From: Candidatus Omnitrophota bacterium
Lineage (GTDB): Bacteria; Omnitrophota; Koll11; Zapsychrales; Zapsychraceae
NCBI GenBank assembly: GCA_023140095.1
Contig: JAGLMJ010000006.1
Location: forward strand, 1-25,775
Length of the DNA stretch: 25,775 nucleotides
Direction: 5' to 3'
Both the position numbers and the translations under genes were made by a program. This document shows positions 14,921-23,374 of this stretch, one piece after another. Below the pieces are notes generated by a model. That model was not told the DNA's origin. It worked only from the letters and a program-made list of their open reading frames with translations, and did no database searches. Position 1 is the stretch's first letter. Each line of letters opens with the position of its first letter.

Positions 14921-16429
14921 ATGTTAAATGAAAAGCAAAAGAAGTTTATCCTTAAAAACCACAAAGACGCCTCTGTTAGACAAATCGCCAAATCCTTAAA
15001 TATAAGCCGAACCGATGTCCGCAATTTCATCAAGACCTTAGAAAAGGTCCCATCACCCGGTATCTTCTCAAAATATAAAAAGTTCTTTCTTCCTCTCTCC
15101 ATCTTGGTCCTTCTCACCGTTCACTTCGCCATAAGATACAACACTTTTTGGCTTTCCCACCTGTTTGGGGATCAAAACCAATATACGGCTCTCGCACTGA
15201 AACTTGAGAAACTTGGATTTGACGGCTATAACCTTAGAGGCGTCGACATAAAACCAACTGACGAAACACAAGAGATATTTGCCATATCTTTATCGAAAGA
15301 CGAAGAAGGTTCACTCATGAAAGGCCTTAAACTCGCGGGAGCAGGATATTATGACATACCTTTTTTCCATAAAGGGCCAGCCTTTCCCATTGCGCTTATG
15401 CTATCCCATCGCCTGTTCAACCGTCGGGATGACTATCTTCTTGTTCGGCAACACCTCGGCAAACAAGTATTTGAAATAAAACCCAAGTACTTTTTTTCAT
15501 CACAATTTTATGCCGTTATCGTCCCGCTATTTTTTAGTATGGCTCTGATGCTCCTGACACTTTACTTAGGGAAAATGTTGTTTTCCTATAGAGTCGGCTT
15601 CTATGCCGCCTTCATGATGGCCGTCAATCCTATAAGCATACTGACTGCACATAAGTTATGGGCCGATGATATGGTGGCACTTTTTGTTGCATTGTCTGCT
15701 GTTCTTTTTTATCTGGCGCAGGAAAAGGATAAGCTCTGGTTTTCCCTGCTCGCCGGAATAAGCTGCGGGATTGCCGTCTTGGCCAAACAAAGTGCCGGGG
15801 CCATCTTCCCCGGTTTCATAGCCTATTCCATCCTTATCAAAAAACAATTCAAGCACCTGATCACTTGCGGCATAGGATTAGCCCTTATGGCGGGCCCCTG
15901 GTTCTATAAAATCTATTCAATTTATGGAGATCCTTTATATTTACCTCCTAAGCCCAATCTTCTGGAAAGCGACATAACCGGGTGGTTTAAAAAATTAGGT
16001 TCCCGCCCCCATCCGTTGAAACTTCTTTCCATCGGGATCCCCTATATCTCACCGCCATTTGTTCTTTCATATTTTACATTGAAGAAGTTTATTTTAGGGC
16101 TGCGCTTTTGGAACTCCGAAGAGAATTTAAAAAAAGAAAGGGACGGCATGATGTTTTTATGTTTCTGGATATTGGCATTTCTGTTCTTTCTTGCATTCTA
16201 TATGGGAGGCCGTGAACACAGGCGCATGTTGCCAGCTTACCCGGCAATAGCCGTTTTATCCGCTTATGTTCTGGATAAATTGAGAATATGGATCAAGCAA
16301 ATCTCCAATAGCAATATCATTTCAGAGTTATCTGTCGTTATTATCCTTATTATCAGTGCCTTCTGGTCAGTTCCTATGGGACTTGAAACGGTCATGGAGA
16401 ACGGCGCTTTGATCATGAAACCGTTTTAA
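14921..16429 (+). CDS. GT39/ArnT-like membrane glycosyltransferase with N-terminal HTH
   Basis: A 502-aa multi-spanning GT-C transferase, probably moving a sugar from a polyprenyl-phosphate donor onto an envelope acceptor at the outer face of the membrane. Membrane helices begin at about residue 55. The first external loop carries GDQNQY (83-88), matching the catalytic Asp motif of the PMT/ArnT superfamily. Later helices include RVGFYAAFMMAVNPISILTAHKLWADD, typical of the group. Unusually, residues 1-41 are soluble and contain a helix-turn-helix (SVRQIAKSLNISRTDVRNFI, about 18-37). ATG 14921 was chosen over TTG 14918. No clear Shine-Dalgarno precedes it, and the gap to the GT2 gene is 27 nt. 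The GT-C call is good; the acceptor and the role of the HTH are unknown. Confidence 0.85.
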   Translation: MLNEKQKKFILKNHKDASVRQIAKSLNISRTDVRNFIKTLEKVPSPGIFSKYKKFFLPLSILVLLTVHFAIRYNTFWLSHLFGDQNQYTALALKLEKLGFDGYNLRGVDIKPTDETQEIFAISLSKDEEGSLMKGLKLAGAGYYDIPFFHKGPAFPIALMLSHRLFNRRDDYLLVRQHLGKQVFEIKPKYFFSSQFYAVIVPLFFSMALMLLTLYLGKMLFSYRVGFYAAFMMAVNPISILTAHKLWADDMVALFVALSAVLFYLAQEKDKLWFSLLAGISCGIAVLAKQSAGAIFPGFIAYSILIKKQFKHLITCGIGLALMAGPWFYKIYSIYGDPLYLPPKPNLLESDITGWFKKLGSRPHPLKLLSIGIPYISPPFVLSYFTLKKFILGLRFWNSEENLKKERDGMMFLCFWILAFLFFLAFYMGGREHRRMLPAYPAIAVLSAYVLDKLRIWIKQISNSNIISELSVVIILIISAFWSVPMGLETVMENGALIMKPF

Positions 16430-16436
16430 CAATATT

Positions 16437-17558
16437 ATGCGCATCCTTTCTTTAAATTATGAATTTCCTCCTTTAGGCGGTGGCGGCGGGTACGTCACCA
16501 AAGCCATAAATGAACGGCTCGTAAAAGAAGGGCATACTGTTGACCTTGTCACAATGCATTTTCGCGAGCTCAAATATGAAGAGATCTTAAACGGCGTCCG
16601 GATCTTTCGGGTGAGATCTTTTCGGAAGAAAATGGAGACCTGTGAAACTTGGGAAATGGCTAGCTTCGTGATATCCGCTATCCCTTTCGCCCTGAAACTA
16701 ACTAAAGAACACAAATATGATCTTATTCATTGTCATTTTGCCGTGCCAACAGGTATCGTAGCCTATGTTGTAAAAAAACTGAGAAATCTCAACTATATCA
16801 TCACCGCTCACGGATCAGATACACCCGGTTATAATCCGGAAAGATTTCAACTGGAACATAGATTTACCAGGCCGTTATTAAAAACAATTATGAAAAAAGC
16901 AAAAGCTGTTGTAGCCCCCTCGGAATATTTAAAAGATCTAATTGAAAGAAACATTCACCCCGGAGTTCCGATAAAAACTATTCCAAACGGCATCGATCCC
17001 GACATGTTTTCTATAGATAAAAAAAGAAATAATTGGATATTAATGTCGGGCAGACTTTTAGAGCGAAAAGGATTTCAGTATGTCCTCAAGGCCCTAGAAA
17101 ATACTTCTCTTCCCGATTGGGAAATTCACTTGGTCGGAGACGGGCCTTATCGCAAAGAGCTTGAAATCTTGGCAAAGAAAGTTGGAAATAAAGTGGTTTT
17201 TCATGGGTGGCTGGAAAAAGGCAGCAATGAATTGATAGATCTCTATGAACGTTCAAAAATATTTCTGATGCCATCCGATGTTGAGAACGCTCCGATCTCT
17301 CTTCTTGAAGCCATGAATGCAGGGCTTGCCATTGTTACGACCAATACGACCGGCTGTTATGAGACAGCCGGCGATTCGGCCTTACTGGTTGATCCTCATG
17401 ATACCAACGGAATAAAAAACGCCGTCTTTCAGTTTGCTCATGATGAAAGCCTTATCGACGAATTCGGCAAAAGAGCTCGTAAACGATCTATTGAGAAATT
17501 TTCGTGGGATATGATCATCGAAGAATACTTGAAACTTTACCGGAAAATTTGTAAATGA
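16437..17558 (+). CDS. GT4-family glycosyltransferase
   Basis: Retaining GT-B glycosyltransferase of 373 aa, usual length for the family, acting in the cytoplasm or at the inner membrane face in glycan assembly. The N-terminal acceptor domain opens MRILSLNYEFPPLGGGGGY with the glycine loop. DLIHCHFAVPTG and YIITAHGSDTPGY follow. The C-terminal donor domain has MSGRLLERKGFQYVLKAL, HLVGDGPYR, and the nucleotide-sugar-binding ENAPISLLEAMNAGLAIV with the E-x7-E pattern. It lies 7 nt after the GT39-like gene with no clear Shine-Dalgarno, and overlaps the next gene by ATGA. The donor and linkage cannot be predicted. Confidence 0.93.
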   Translation: MRILSLNYEFPPLGGGGGYVTKAINERLVKEGHTVDLVTMHFRELKYEEILNGVRIFRVRSFRKKMETCETWEMASFVISAIPFALKLTKEHKYDLIHCHFAVPTGIVAYVVKKLRNLNYIITAHGSDTPGYNPERFQLEHRFTRPLLKTIMKKAKAVVAPSEYLKDLIERNIHPGVPIKTIPNGIDPDMFSIDKKRNNWILMSGRLLERKGFQYVLKALENTSLPDWEIHLVGDGPYRKELEILAKKVGNKVVFHGWLEKGSNELIDLYERSKIFLMPSDVENAPISLLEAMNAGLAIVTTNTTGCYETAGDSALLVDPHDTNGIKNAVFQFAHDESLIDEFGKRARKRSIEKFSWDMIIEEYLKLYRKICK

Positions 17559-18643
17559 AAATATGCTTTGTTGTCAGCCAGATCTTTGCGTGGGGTAAAT
17601 GCGGTGGTTTCGGCAGTCTTACCAGAACCCTGGGGAGAGAACTTGCGAAAAGAAACATCAAAGTTTACGCCGTAACGCTTAAACGCCCGGATCAGCCTCC
17701 CGTGCAAGAACTGGACGGCATAACAGTCCTCGGATATTCCTCAACTTCCATCCTTTCAAGCGGCAAGCTTTACCGGGAATGTGATGCGGATATCTATCAC
17801 TCTGAAGAGCCGTCCATGGGAACATACATCGCCCAAAAAAGCATGCCGGACCGCAAGCATATCATCACCTCACAAGACCCAAGGACTAGCCGTGATTGGT
17901 TGGTCGAAAGCCGTTATTTTTCTCTAAAACAAAAGATCACATTTCCATTAATGTACCTTTTTGAAAAGAACTCTCTTATCAAAAAAGCCGTTCAAAAAGC
18001 AGATACCGTTTACTGCCAGGCAAAATACATCGCCCTGAAAACTAAATCATTATATTCCCTCTTCGTTAACCCTGCATTTCTGCCCAATCCGGTCATTATC
18101 CCTGAAAAAGAACCTGTAAAAGCCGACGAGCCGACAGTTTGTTTCCTGGCTAGATGGGATCGGAGAAAAAGACCGGAGATCTTTTTTGAATTGGCAAAGA
18201 AATTCCCCGAGGTAAAGTTTATCGCAGTCGGTAAAGCGCACGATGAGAAATACGACAGTTCTTTAAGATCAAAATATTCGGATGTTTCCAATTTAGAAAT
18301 GCCAGGTTTTATCGACCAGTTCACTTCCGGAGGATTGCAGGACATCTTGGAAAAAAGCTGGGTTATGATCAACACGGCCGCAAGAGAATGCCTTCCGGTA
18401 TCCTTCCTGGAGGCCGCGGCAAACAAGTGCGCGATATTAAGCTCCAATAACCCCGACGGTTTTGCTGAGAATTTCGGTTATCATGTCAAAGACAATGATT
18501 TTGCTTCAGGAATTGCTTTCTTACTTGATAAAAATAAATGGCAACAAAAAGGCCAGGACGGATATAATTATGTGAAACAGACACACGAACTGAACACCGT
18601 GATTAATCAACATCTCGCGGTCTATAAGGATTTGTTATCTTGA
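17555..18643 (+). CDS. GT4-like glycosyltransferase (second copy, divergent)
   Basis: A 362-aa GT-B glycosyltransferase. The N-terminus MKICFVVSQIFAWGKCGGFGSLTRTLGRELAKR contains the family glycine loop. The C-terminal domain shows CFLARWDRRKRPEIFFELAKKFP, FIAVGKAHDEKY and ECLPVSFLEAAANKCAILSSNNPDG, which supplies the E-x7-E donor site. It is clearly different from the upstream GT4 protein, so this is not a recent duplication. It starts within the stop of the preceding gene (ATGA overlap) and ends in a TGATG overlap with the methyltransferase gene, indicating translational coupling. Its donor and acceptor are unknown. Confidence 0.88.
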   Translation: MKICFVVSQIFAWGKCGGFGSLTRTLGRELAKRNIKVYAVTLKRPDQPPVQELDGITVLGYSSTSILSSGKLYRECDADIYHSEEPSMGTYIAQKSMPDRKHIITSQDPRTSRDWLVESRYFSLKQKITFPLMYLFEKNSLIKKAVQKADTVYCQAKYIALKTKSLYSLFVNPAFLPNPVIIPEKEPVKADEPTVCFLARWDRRKRPEIFFELAKKFPEVKFIAVGKAHDEKYDSSLRSKYSDVSNLEMPGFIDQFTSGGLQDILEKSWVMINTAARECLPVSFLEAAANKCAILSSNNPDGFAENFGYHVKDNDFASGIAFLLDKNKWQQKGQDGYNYVKQTHELNTVINQHLAVYKDLLS

Positions 18644-19368
18644 TGGAAATCGACAAGCAAAAAATATTGGATTATTACGAAGACCAATATAAGAACGGCA
18701 GAGTATGGACCGAAGAGGAATACTATGTCTGGATCACTAATATGCTCGGAGATATTAAAGATTGTAAAATCTTGGATGTCGGTTGTGGCAACGGCGAAAT
18801 GCTCAAGGCCATAGAACAAAATGGCGGGCAGCCTTACGGAATAGAAATTACCCTGACGGCGCTAAAAAACGCAAGAAACACAACACCGAGCAGCGCTCTT
18901 ATCCTTGCCTCTGCCGAAGAGACCCCCTTTAAAAATAATTTCTTTGATCACATTATATTCGCAGGCGTTTTCGAACACGTTTTTTCCGAGGAAAGGTCTT
19001 TAGAGGAACTCCATAGGATCCTTAAAGATAACGGAAAAGTCATATTCGTTGTTCCCAACAAACACTGGCTGGGCAAACCGTTAGAAAAAGTCGCCCAACC
19101 CCTTGCCTGGCTCTTTAGAAAGATCGTGGGACGAAAACATATTGGTCGCCAATTGATCGACCGGGAATACACGATCAAGGGATTCAACTCACTGATCGAG
19201 AAAAAAGGGTTCGAGGCCATCGATTGGCGTCCTTACCAAATCGATATCGGGCTTGTTAAGAATAGAAAATATTATTTGAAATTATTAAGTAAAAATCTTG
19301 TTCCAGCAAAATTATGCAATCATCACGTGTTTATCTGTCGGAAGCAATTGAAAGAAAAAAATAAATGA
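18643..19368 (+). CDS. SAM-dependent class I methyltransferase
   Basis: A 241-aa Methyltransf_11-type enzyme that transfers a methyl group from S-adenosylmethionine, here probably to a sugar or lipid intermediate of the same operon. The SAM-binding loop is ILDVGCGNGEML (about 43-54), with acidic GIEIT downstream. ASAEETPFKNNFFDHIIFAGVFEHV and the LHRILKDNGKVIFVVP strand follow the usual order. ATG 18643 was preferred over an in-frame TTG three nt earlier; with ATG the start overlaps the previous stop by one base. The 3' end overlaps the radical SAM gene by ATGA. The methyl acceptor is not predictable. Confidence 0.9.
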   Translation: MEIDKQKILDYYEDQYKNGRVWTEEEYYVWITNMLGDIKDCKILDVGCGNGEMLKAIEQNGGQPYGIEITLTALKNARNTTPSSALILASAEETPFKNNFFDHIIFAGVFEHVFSEERSLEELHRILKDNGKVIFVVPNKHWLGKPLEKVAQPLAWLFRKIVGRKHIGRQLIDREYTIKGFNSLIEKKGFEAIDWRPYQIDIGLVKNRKYYLKLLSKNLVPAKLCNHHVFICRKQLKEKNK

Positions 19369-20801
19369 GAGTGTTGCTCATCAGACATCATTTTACGCGT
19401 TCGGATAGTACTGGGCATTATCCGTTTGTCAGGAACATCTCCCCTCCTCTCGGGCTGGTTTATCTGGCAACCATTCTAAATGAGAATGACAAAAATGCCG
19501 CCATAAAGATTTTAGACTCAAAAGCGCTGAACATGACCGTCGATCAAACAAAAACAGCCATTAAAGAATTCAAACCTGATATGATCGGCATCACATCCAT
19601 TTCCGAAGCCTTACCCGGAGCCGTTGAACTGGGCGAAATCTGTAAGAACCTCTTCCCTGACACCCTGCGTATCCTCGGAGGACCGCACATGTCGACAAAT
19701 CCGGTCCCCGTCATGAAGCTTGGGCTGTTCCAACTGGGCGTGATCGGCGAAGGTGAGATCACCATGAAAGAGATCTATGATGCATATAAAAACTCCGGTG
19801 AGATCCCGACGGCCATCAAAGGGACATGTGTCTATAAAGACGGAAACATCATAACCAATGAACCTCGCCCAAGAATATTGGATTTGGATACTCTGCCTAT
19901 CCCTAACCGGGCATTCTTGGATAACAAAATATACAGCTCCTATCTTGCCAGGAGGCCTTATACATACATGATGACAACAAGAGGCTGCCCGTTCAAATGC
20001 GCGTTCTGTTTCAGAACGGTCTGGGGACGCAAGGTCTCTTTTACCAGCAGCCGTCGTATTCTTGAGGAAATAAAAGACTGCCTTGAACGATTCAAGATAA
20101 AAGAGATCGCCTTTAAAGATGATACGTTCACAATAAATAAAAAAGTGATTCTTGAACTCTGCGATATGATCAAAAAGGAAAAGCTCAAGGTCCGCTGGAC
20201 GGTCTTTACGAGGGTTAATACCGTCGACGAAGAACTCTTGAAAGTAATGAAATCAGCCGGCTGCTACAAAATCGACTTCGGCGTTGAATCCGGCGATCAA
20301 GACATGCTTAACTTAATGGAAAAAGGCATCACTCTCGAACAAGTCCGCACGATATTTAAACTGTGCCGGGATTTGGGTATTCAAACACATGCCTTCTTCA
20401 TGATCGGCTACCCGACCGAAACGGAAGAAACCGCCGAAAAGACAATCCGTTTCGCTCGGGAAATCGCCGACTGGGTAAGTTTTGCCGCAACATCTTGCCT
20501 GGAAGGCACTCGCCTTTATGAATTCGCTGTTAAAGAAGGCTATCTTGTTCCGAAGCCCATCAACGCTCTTCTAGGCGAAAGTGACGTGGAGAATCTCTGC
20601 AACAGTCCTGAGCTTCCAACGGAGAGAATACTGCAATTGGTCAATGAGGCCTATAAACGGTTCTACCTCAGGCCCTCTCATATGTTGCGTCTGTTAGGAT
20701 TCATGATCAAGGACGGGACAATTCTTAATTTCTTCAAAACACTACCATATATTTTAAGCAGGCTCTTCGGGAAATTCCAAGTCTTGAAAAGGAATGCTTA
20801 A
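19365..20801 (+). CDS. B12-binding-domain radical SAM protein (BchE/PhpK-like class)
   Basis: A 478-aa enzyme of the class B radical SAM family. A cobalamin-binding-like Rossmann domain (about 1-150) contains LGLVYLATIL, DMIGITSISEALPGAVEL and LGGPHMSTNP. The radical SAM barrel has the cluster motif GCPFKCAFC (C208, C212, C215) and FGVESGDQDMLNLMEKGIT. Members methylate unactivated carbons or phosphorus, or catalyse cyclisations. The lower-ligand DxHxxG motif is not seen (DSKALNM at 51-57), so cobalamin may bind base-off without a protein ligand, or not at all. It is last in the coupled GT4-GT4-methyltransferase series, so a modified sugar or lipid is the likely substrate. Its stop overlaps that of a convergent sulfotransferase gene. 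Confidence 0.9.
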   Translation: MRVLLIRHHFTRSDSTGHYPFVRNISPPLGLVYLATILNENDKNAAIKILDSKALNMTVDQTKTAIKEFKPDMIGITSISEALPGAVELGEICKNLFPDTLRILGGPHMSTNPVPVMKLGLFQLGVIGEGEITMKEIYDAYKNSGEIPTAIKGTCVYKDGNIITNEPRPRILDLDTLPIPNRAFLDNKIYSSYLARRPYTYMMTTRGCPFKCAFCFRTVWGRKVSFTSSRRILEEIKDCLERFKIKEIAFKDDTFTINKKVILELCDMIKKEKLKVRWTVFTRVNTVDEELLKVMKSAGCYKIDFGVESGDQDMLNLMEKGITLEQVRTIFKLCRDLGIQTHAFFMIGYPTETEETAEKTIRFAREIADWVSFAATSCLEGTRLYEFAVKEGYLVPKPINALLGESDVENLCNSPELPTERILQLVNEAYKRFYLRPSHMLRLLGFMIKDGTILNFFKTLPYILSRLFGKFQVLKRNA

Positions 20802-21529
20802 ACGGTCTCGAAACTATAACCGAAACATTCTATTTCCTTCTTAAAATACTCTGCTATGATCCGTTTCGTTTCCTCATCGTAATACTGGGAGTAATGCTTA
20901 CTGTGGGGCCTGATCTTGTTCTTTGTCAAGGGAAGCTTCTCGTAGGGGATCCCTACCTTCCGACAAACTTCCCGGTAACCCTCCTCGAGACTCTCGTATC
21001 TAATATAATAATCGCATATCGGTTTCCCTAATCTATCGAAATAATATCTTGTATTATCCAGGATCGGAATATGCTTGCCCCCCAGATAAATGTAATCCTT
21101 TCTGGCAATCTTTTTTAGGATTAGCTTATAGTAAGCAACATAGTTGTGCCATTCCGTCATATTATGTCTGATCTTATTGACATAATACGAAAAATCCTCT
21201 TTGGGCTTAGCTTTCAGTCTCCACCACAGCGAGGACACCTGCAGATCCCAGGGATTCCGGACAATCGTAAATTTAAAATAGGAATTCCATATGTCAGGCC
21301 CAATTATTCTCTTTATCTTGTCGGGAGTAATATGATGGTAATATCCCTTCTTCCGATAATTCCTGGCATGATAATTATGGGTCACATAATCAAAAGCCTT
21401 TGAGTATCTATCGAGCGGCGTAACGATATCCTCCTCTCCGCAATGCTTGGCTAAAGCAATTTCTATGCTCGTACCCGCCGTCTTTGAGGATTTCAAGTAT
21501 ATATACTTGTACTTGTGAGAAATGATCAT
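20798..21529 (-). CDS. Sulfotransferase family protein A
   Basis: A 243-aa cytoplasmic PAPS-dependent sulfotransferase, likely sulfating a glycan, glycolipid or similar hydroxyl. The 5'-phosphosulfate loop KSSKTAGTS lies at 13-21 right after the first strand, and the 3'-phosphate motif FTIVRNPWD at 87-95. YYHHITPDKI (63-72) and DNTRYYFDRLG-type residues are shared with the paralog at 22637-23374, about two thirds identical by eye. ATG start with no clear Shine-Dalgarno, 12 nt after the flippase-like gene, so expression probably depends on the upstream genes. It has no signal peptide or membrane helix. The acceptor is unknown. Confidence 0.88.
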   Translation of the reverse strand: MIISHKYKYIYLKSSKTAGTSIEIALAKHCGEEDIVTPLDRYSKAFDYVTHNYHARNYRKKGYYHHITPDKIKRIIGPDIWNSYFKFTIVRNPWDLQVSSLWWRLKAKPKEDFSYYVNKIRHNMTEWHNYVAYYKLILKKIARKDYIYLGGKHIPILDNTRYYFDRLGKPICDYYIRYESLEEGYREVCRKVGIPYEKLPLTKNKIRPHSKHYSQYYDEETKRIIAEYFKKEIECFGYSFETV

Positions 21530-21541
21530 ATAACAAATTGC

Positions 21542-22537
21542 CTAATCAGGCGCTTCTTCCCTTTTTTTCTGAAACAAGAACTCATGGGCCTCGAATATCC
21601 CTCCGATTAAAGCCACTATTACCAAGAAACCAAAGATTGTAAATGACACCGCCATGGCATCCGAAGAAGGAATGCCATATTTCCCTAATAGAAAAACAAA
21701 CATACCCTCCCTCACCCCAAGACCAGAGATCGAAATCGGCAACAATTGGACAAACATGACCACAGCCGTGATCCAAACGACGGATATGATCGAAATATCA
21801 ACATGGAGCCCCCGCATGACAAGATAAACCGAGATCGTTCTCACAAGGTGAAACAAAAATGATAACAATAAGGTGTAATTTGCCGTTAAAAACCTGATTT
21901 CATGAAAACTTTTCACTGCTCCCCACAATTTGTTGATCCTTGTCCGAATCGATTCCGGAAATCTGCAAAAGAACAACTTGTTAAGAAATTTTTCAACCGC
22001 ACCGGAAATCGTTGTATTCATAATTGCCGCATAGAACAACACCGCAACTACAAGTCCGAGAGCCATGACAGGAAGAATCTGGGTCGAATGATGCGGCATC
22101 TCAAAGAGAAAAAAACCGACTCCCAAAATGGCTAGACTCAGTATGTGCATTGTCCGGGACAGGACAATACAAACTGCAGCTTGAGCCCTCATTTTATTCT
22201 GTTTTGACAACTTATGCCACTTGACAACCCCGCCTGAGAGCACTCCAGGCAATAACAATCCGTAAAATTGAGTCTGAAAATTGATCTTCGCTAGATCAAT
22301 AACGGAAAGCCTCACCTTCTGATGGCTCAATAAAATCTTCAGCTGAAAAGCACTTATATAACGCAGCATTATTTGAAGAAAGATCGCAGCAAGGACATAT
22401 TGAGGTTCTAACTTAGACAATGAAGCTATAACGCGGCTAACAGGTATATGCTGGAACAAATACCCAAGGATACCAAAAGTGATGAGGCCTTTCAAAGCCC
22501 ATATCAAAATTACCTTTGTCCGTTTGTGTTCTCCCAT
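21542..22537 (-). CDS. Flippase-like LPG-synthase-TM (UPF0104) membrane protein
   Basis: A 331-aa integral membrane protein with about eight helices, matching the lysylphosphatidylglycerol synthase TM region family. Typical points are a first helix KVILIWALKGLITFGILGYLF, the LLLPGVLSGGVVKWHKLS loop (about 104-121), an ISISGLGVREGMFVFLLGKYG motif (about 269-289) and a late Phe/Val-rich helix. In MprF this domain flips lipids. Stand-alone members are often found next to glycosyltransferase genes and are suspected flippases, though this is inference. It sits between two sulfotransferase genes, which hints that it moves the sulfated lipid or its precursor. GGGGAGAGG lies upstream of the ATG at a longer than usual distance. 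Confidence 0.85.
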   Translation of the reverse strand: MGEHKRTKVILIWALKGLITFGILGYLFQHIPVSRVIASLSKLEPQYVLAAIFLQIMLRYISAFQLKILLSHQKVRLSVIDLAKINFQTQFYGLLLPGVLSGGVVKWHKLSKQNKMRAQAAVCIVLSRTMHILSLAILGVGFFLFEMPHHSTQILPVMALGLVVAVLFYAAIMNTTISGAVEKFLNKLFFCRFPESIRTRINKLWGAVKSFHEIRFLTANYTLLLSFLFHLVRTISVYLVMRGLHVDISIISVVWITAVVMFVQLLPISISGLGVREGMFVFLLGKYGIPSSDAMAVSFTIFGFLVIVALIGGIFEAHEFLFQKKREEAPD

Positions 22538-22636
22538 AGACGTTGAACCTCTCCCCGATCAGGCCAGTTTTTTGGTGATAACAGCCATACCTCCATGACT
22601 CGCTGTCATAAAAATATGCCTGTCTCCAAGGGATGC

Positions 22637-23374
22637 TTAGGCAATCTCGAACTTATAACCGAAATATTCAATTTCCTTCTTAAAATACTTCTCGATGATC
22701 CTTTTCGTTTCTTCATCGTAATACTGAGAGTAATACTTCTCCCGGTCCCGGACCTTGTCCTTGGTTAAAGGCAGTTTCTCGTAAGGAATACCGAGCTTCT
22801 CGCAGACTTGGCGACAGTCTTCCTGAAGGTTTTCATACCTAATATAGAAATCACAAATCGGGTTTCCGTTTCGGTCAAAATAGTATCTTGTATTGTCTAA
22901 GATAGGAATATGCCTCCCATGCAACCAGATATAATCTTTCTTTGTGATCTTTCTTCGGATCCGGTTAAAATAGTCGACGTAATACTGGAACTCCGTCATA
23001 TTCTGCCTGATAAGATGAATATAATGAGAAAGGGACCCTTTTTTGTGTTTGACTTTTTTTATCTTCCACCATAGCCAAGAAATTTGAAGGTCCCAAGGAT
23101 TTCGCACAATCGTAAATTTAAAATACGTGTTCCACATATCAGGCCCGACCATTTTTTCTATTTTGTCAGGATTAATATGATGGTAGTACCCCTTTTCTTT
23201 GTAATTCCGCGCATGATGGACATAAGCCTCTCCGTCATAAACGCTCAAAAACTCCCTGAGCGGCGTCACAACATCCTCATCCCCGCAATGCTTAGCCAGA
23301 GCGATTTCCACGCTAGTACTTGCGGTCTTGGCAGGTTTTAGAAATATAAACTTGTATTTATGGGAGATGATCAT
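22637..23374 (-). CDS. Sulfotransferase family protein B
   Basis: A 245-aa PAPS-dependent sulfotransferase paralogous to protein A (20798-21529). Both start MIISHKYK and share nearly every conserved block, including FTIVRNPWDLQ (87-97), YYHHINPDKI and IPILDNTRYYFDR. The 5'-phosphosulfate loop reads KPAKTASTS (13-21), with Ser where A and most relatives have Gly. Differences cluster around 41-56 and 100-140, the regions likely to contact the acceptor, so the two may act on different positions. The gene is first of the leftward sulfotransferase-flippase-sulfotransferase group, with a candidate TATAAT promoter at 23452-23457. The substrate is unknown. Confidence 0.88.
   Translation of the reverse strand: MIISHKYKFIFLKPAKTASTSVEIALAKHCGDEDVVTPLREFLSVYDGEAYVHHARNYKEKGYYHHINPDKIEKMVGPDMWNTYFKFTIVRNPWDLQISWLWWKIKKVKHKKGSLSHYIHLIRQNMTEFQYYVDYFNRIRRKITKKDYIWLHGRHIPILDNTRYYFDRNGNPICDFYIRYENLQEDCRQVCEKLGIPYEKLPLTKDKVRDREKYYSQYYDEETKRIIEKYFKKEIEYFGYKFEIA

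Noticed and set aside
20798..23374. Composite transposon bounded by the sulfotransferase repeats
   Set aside because: The repeats are coding paralogs with diverged sequence, and no transposase or terminal inverted repeats are present.
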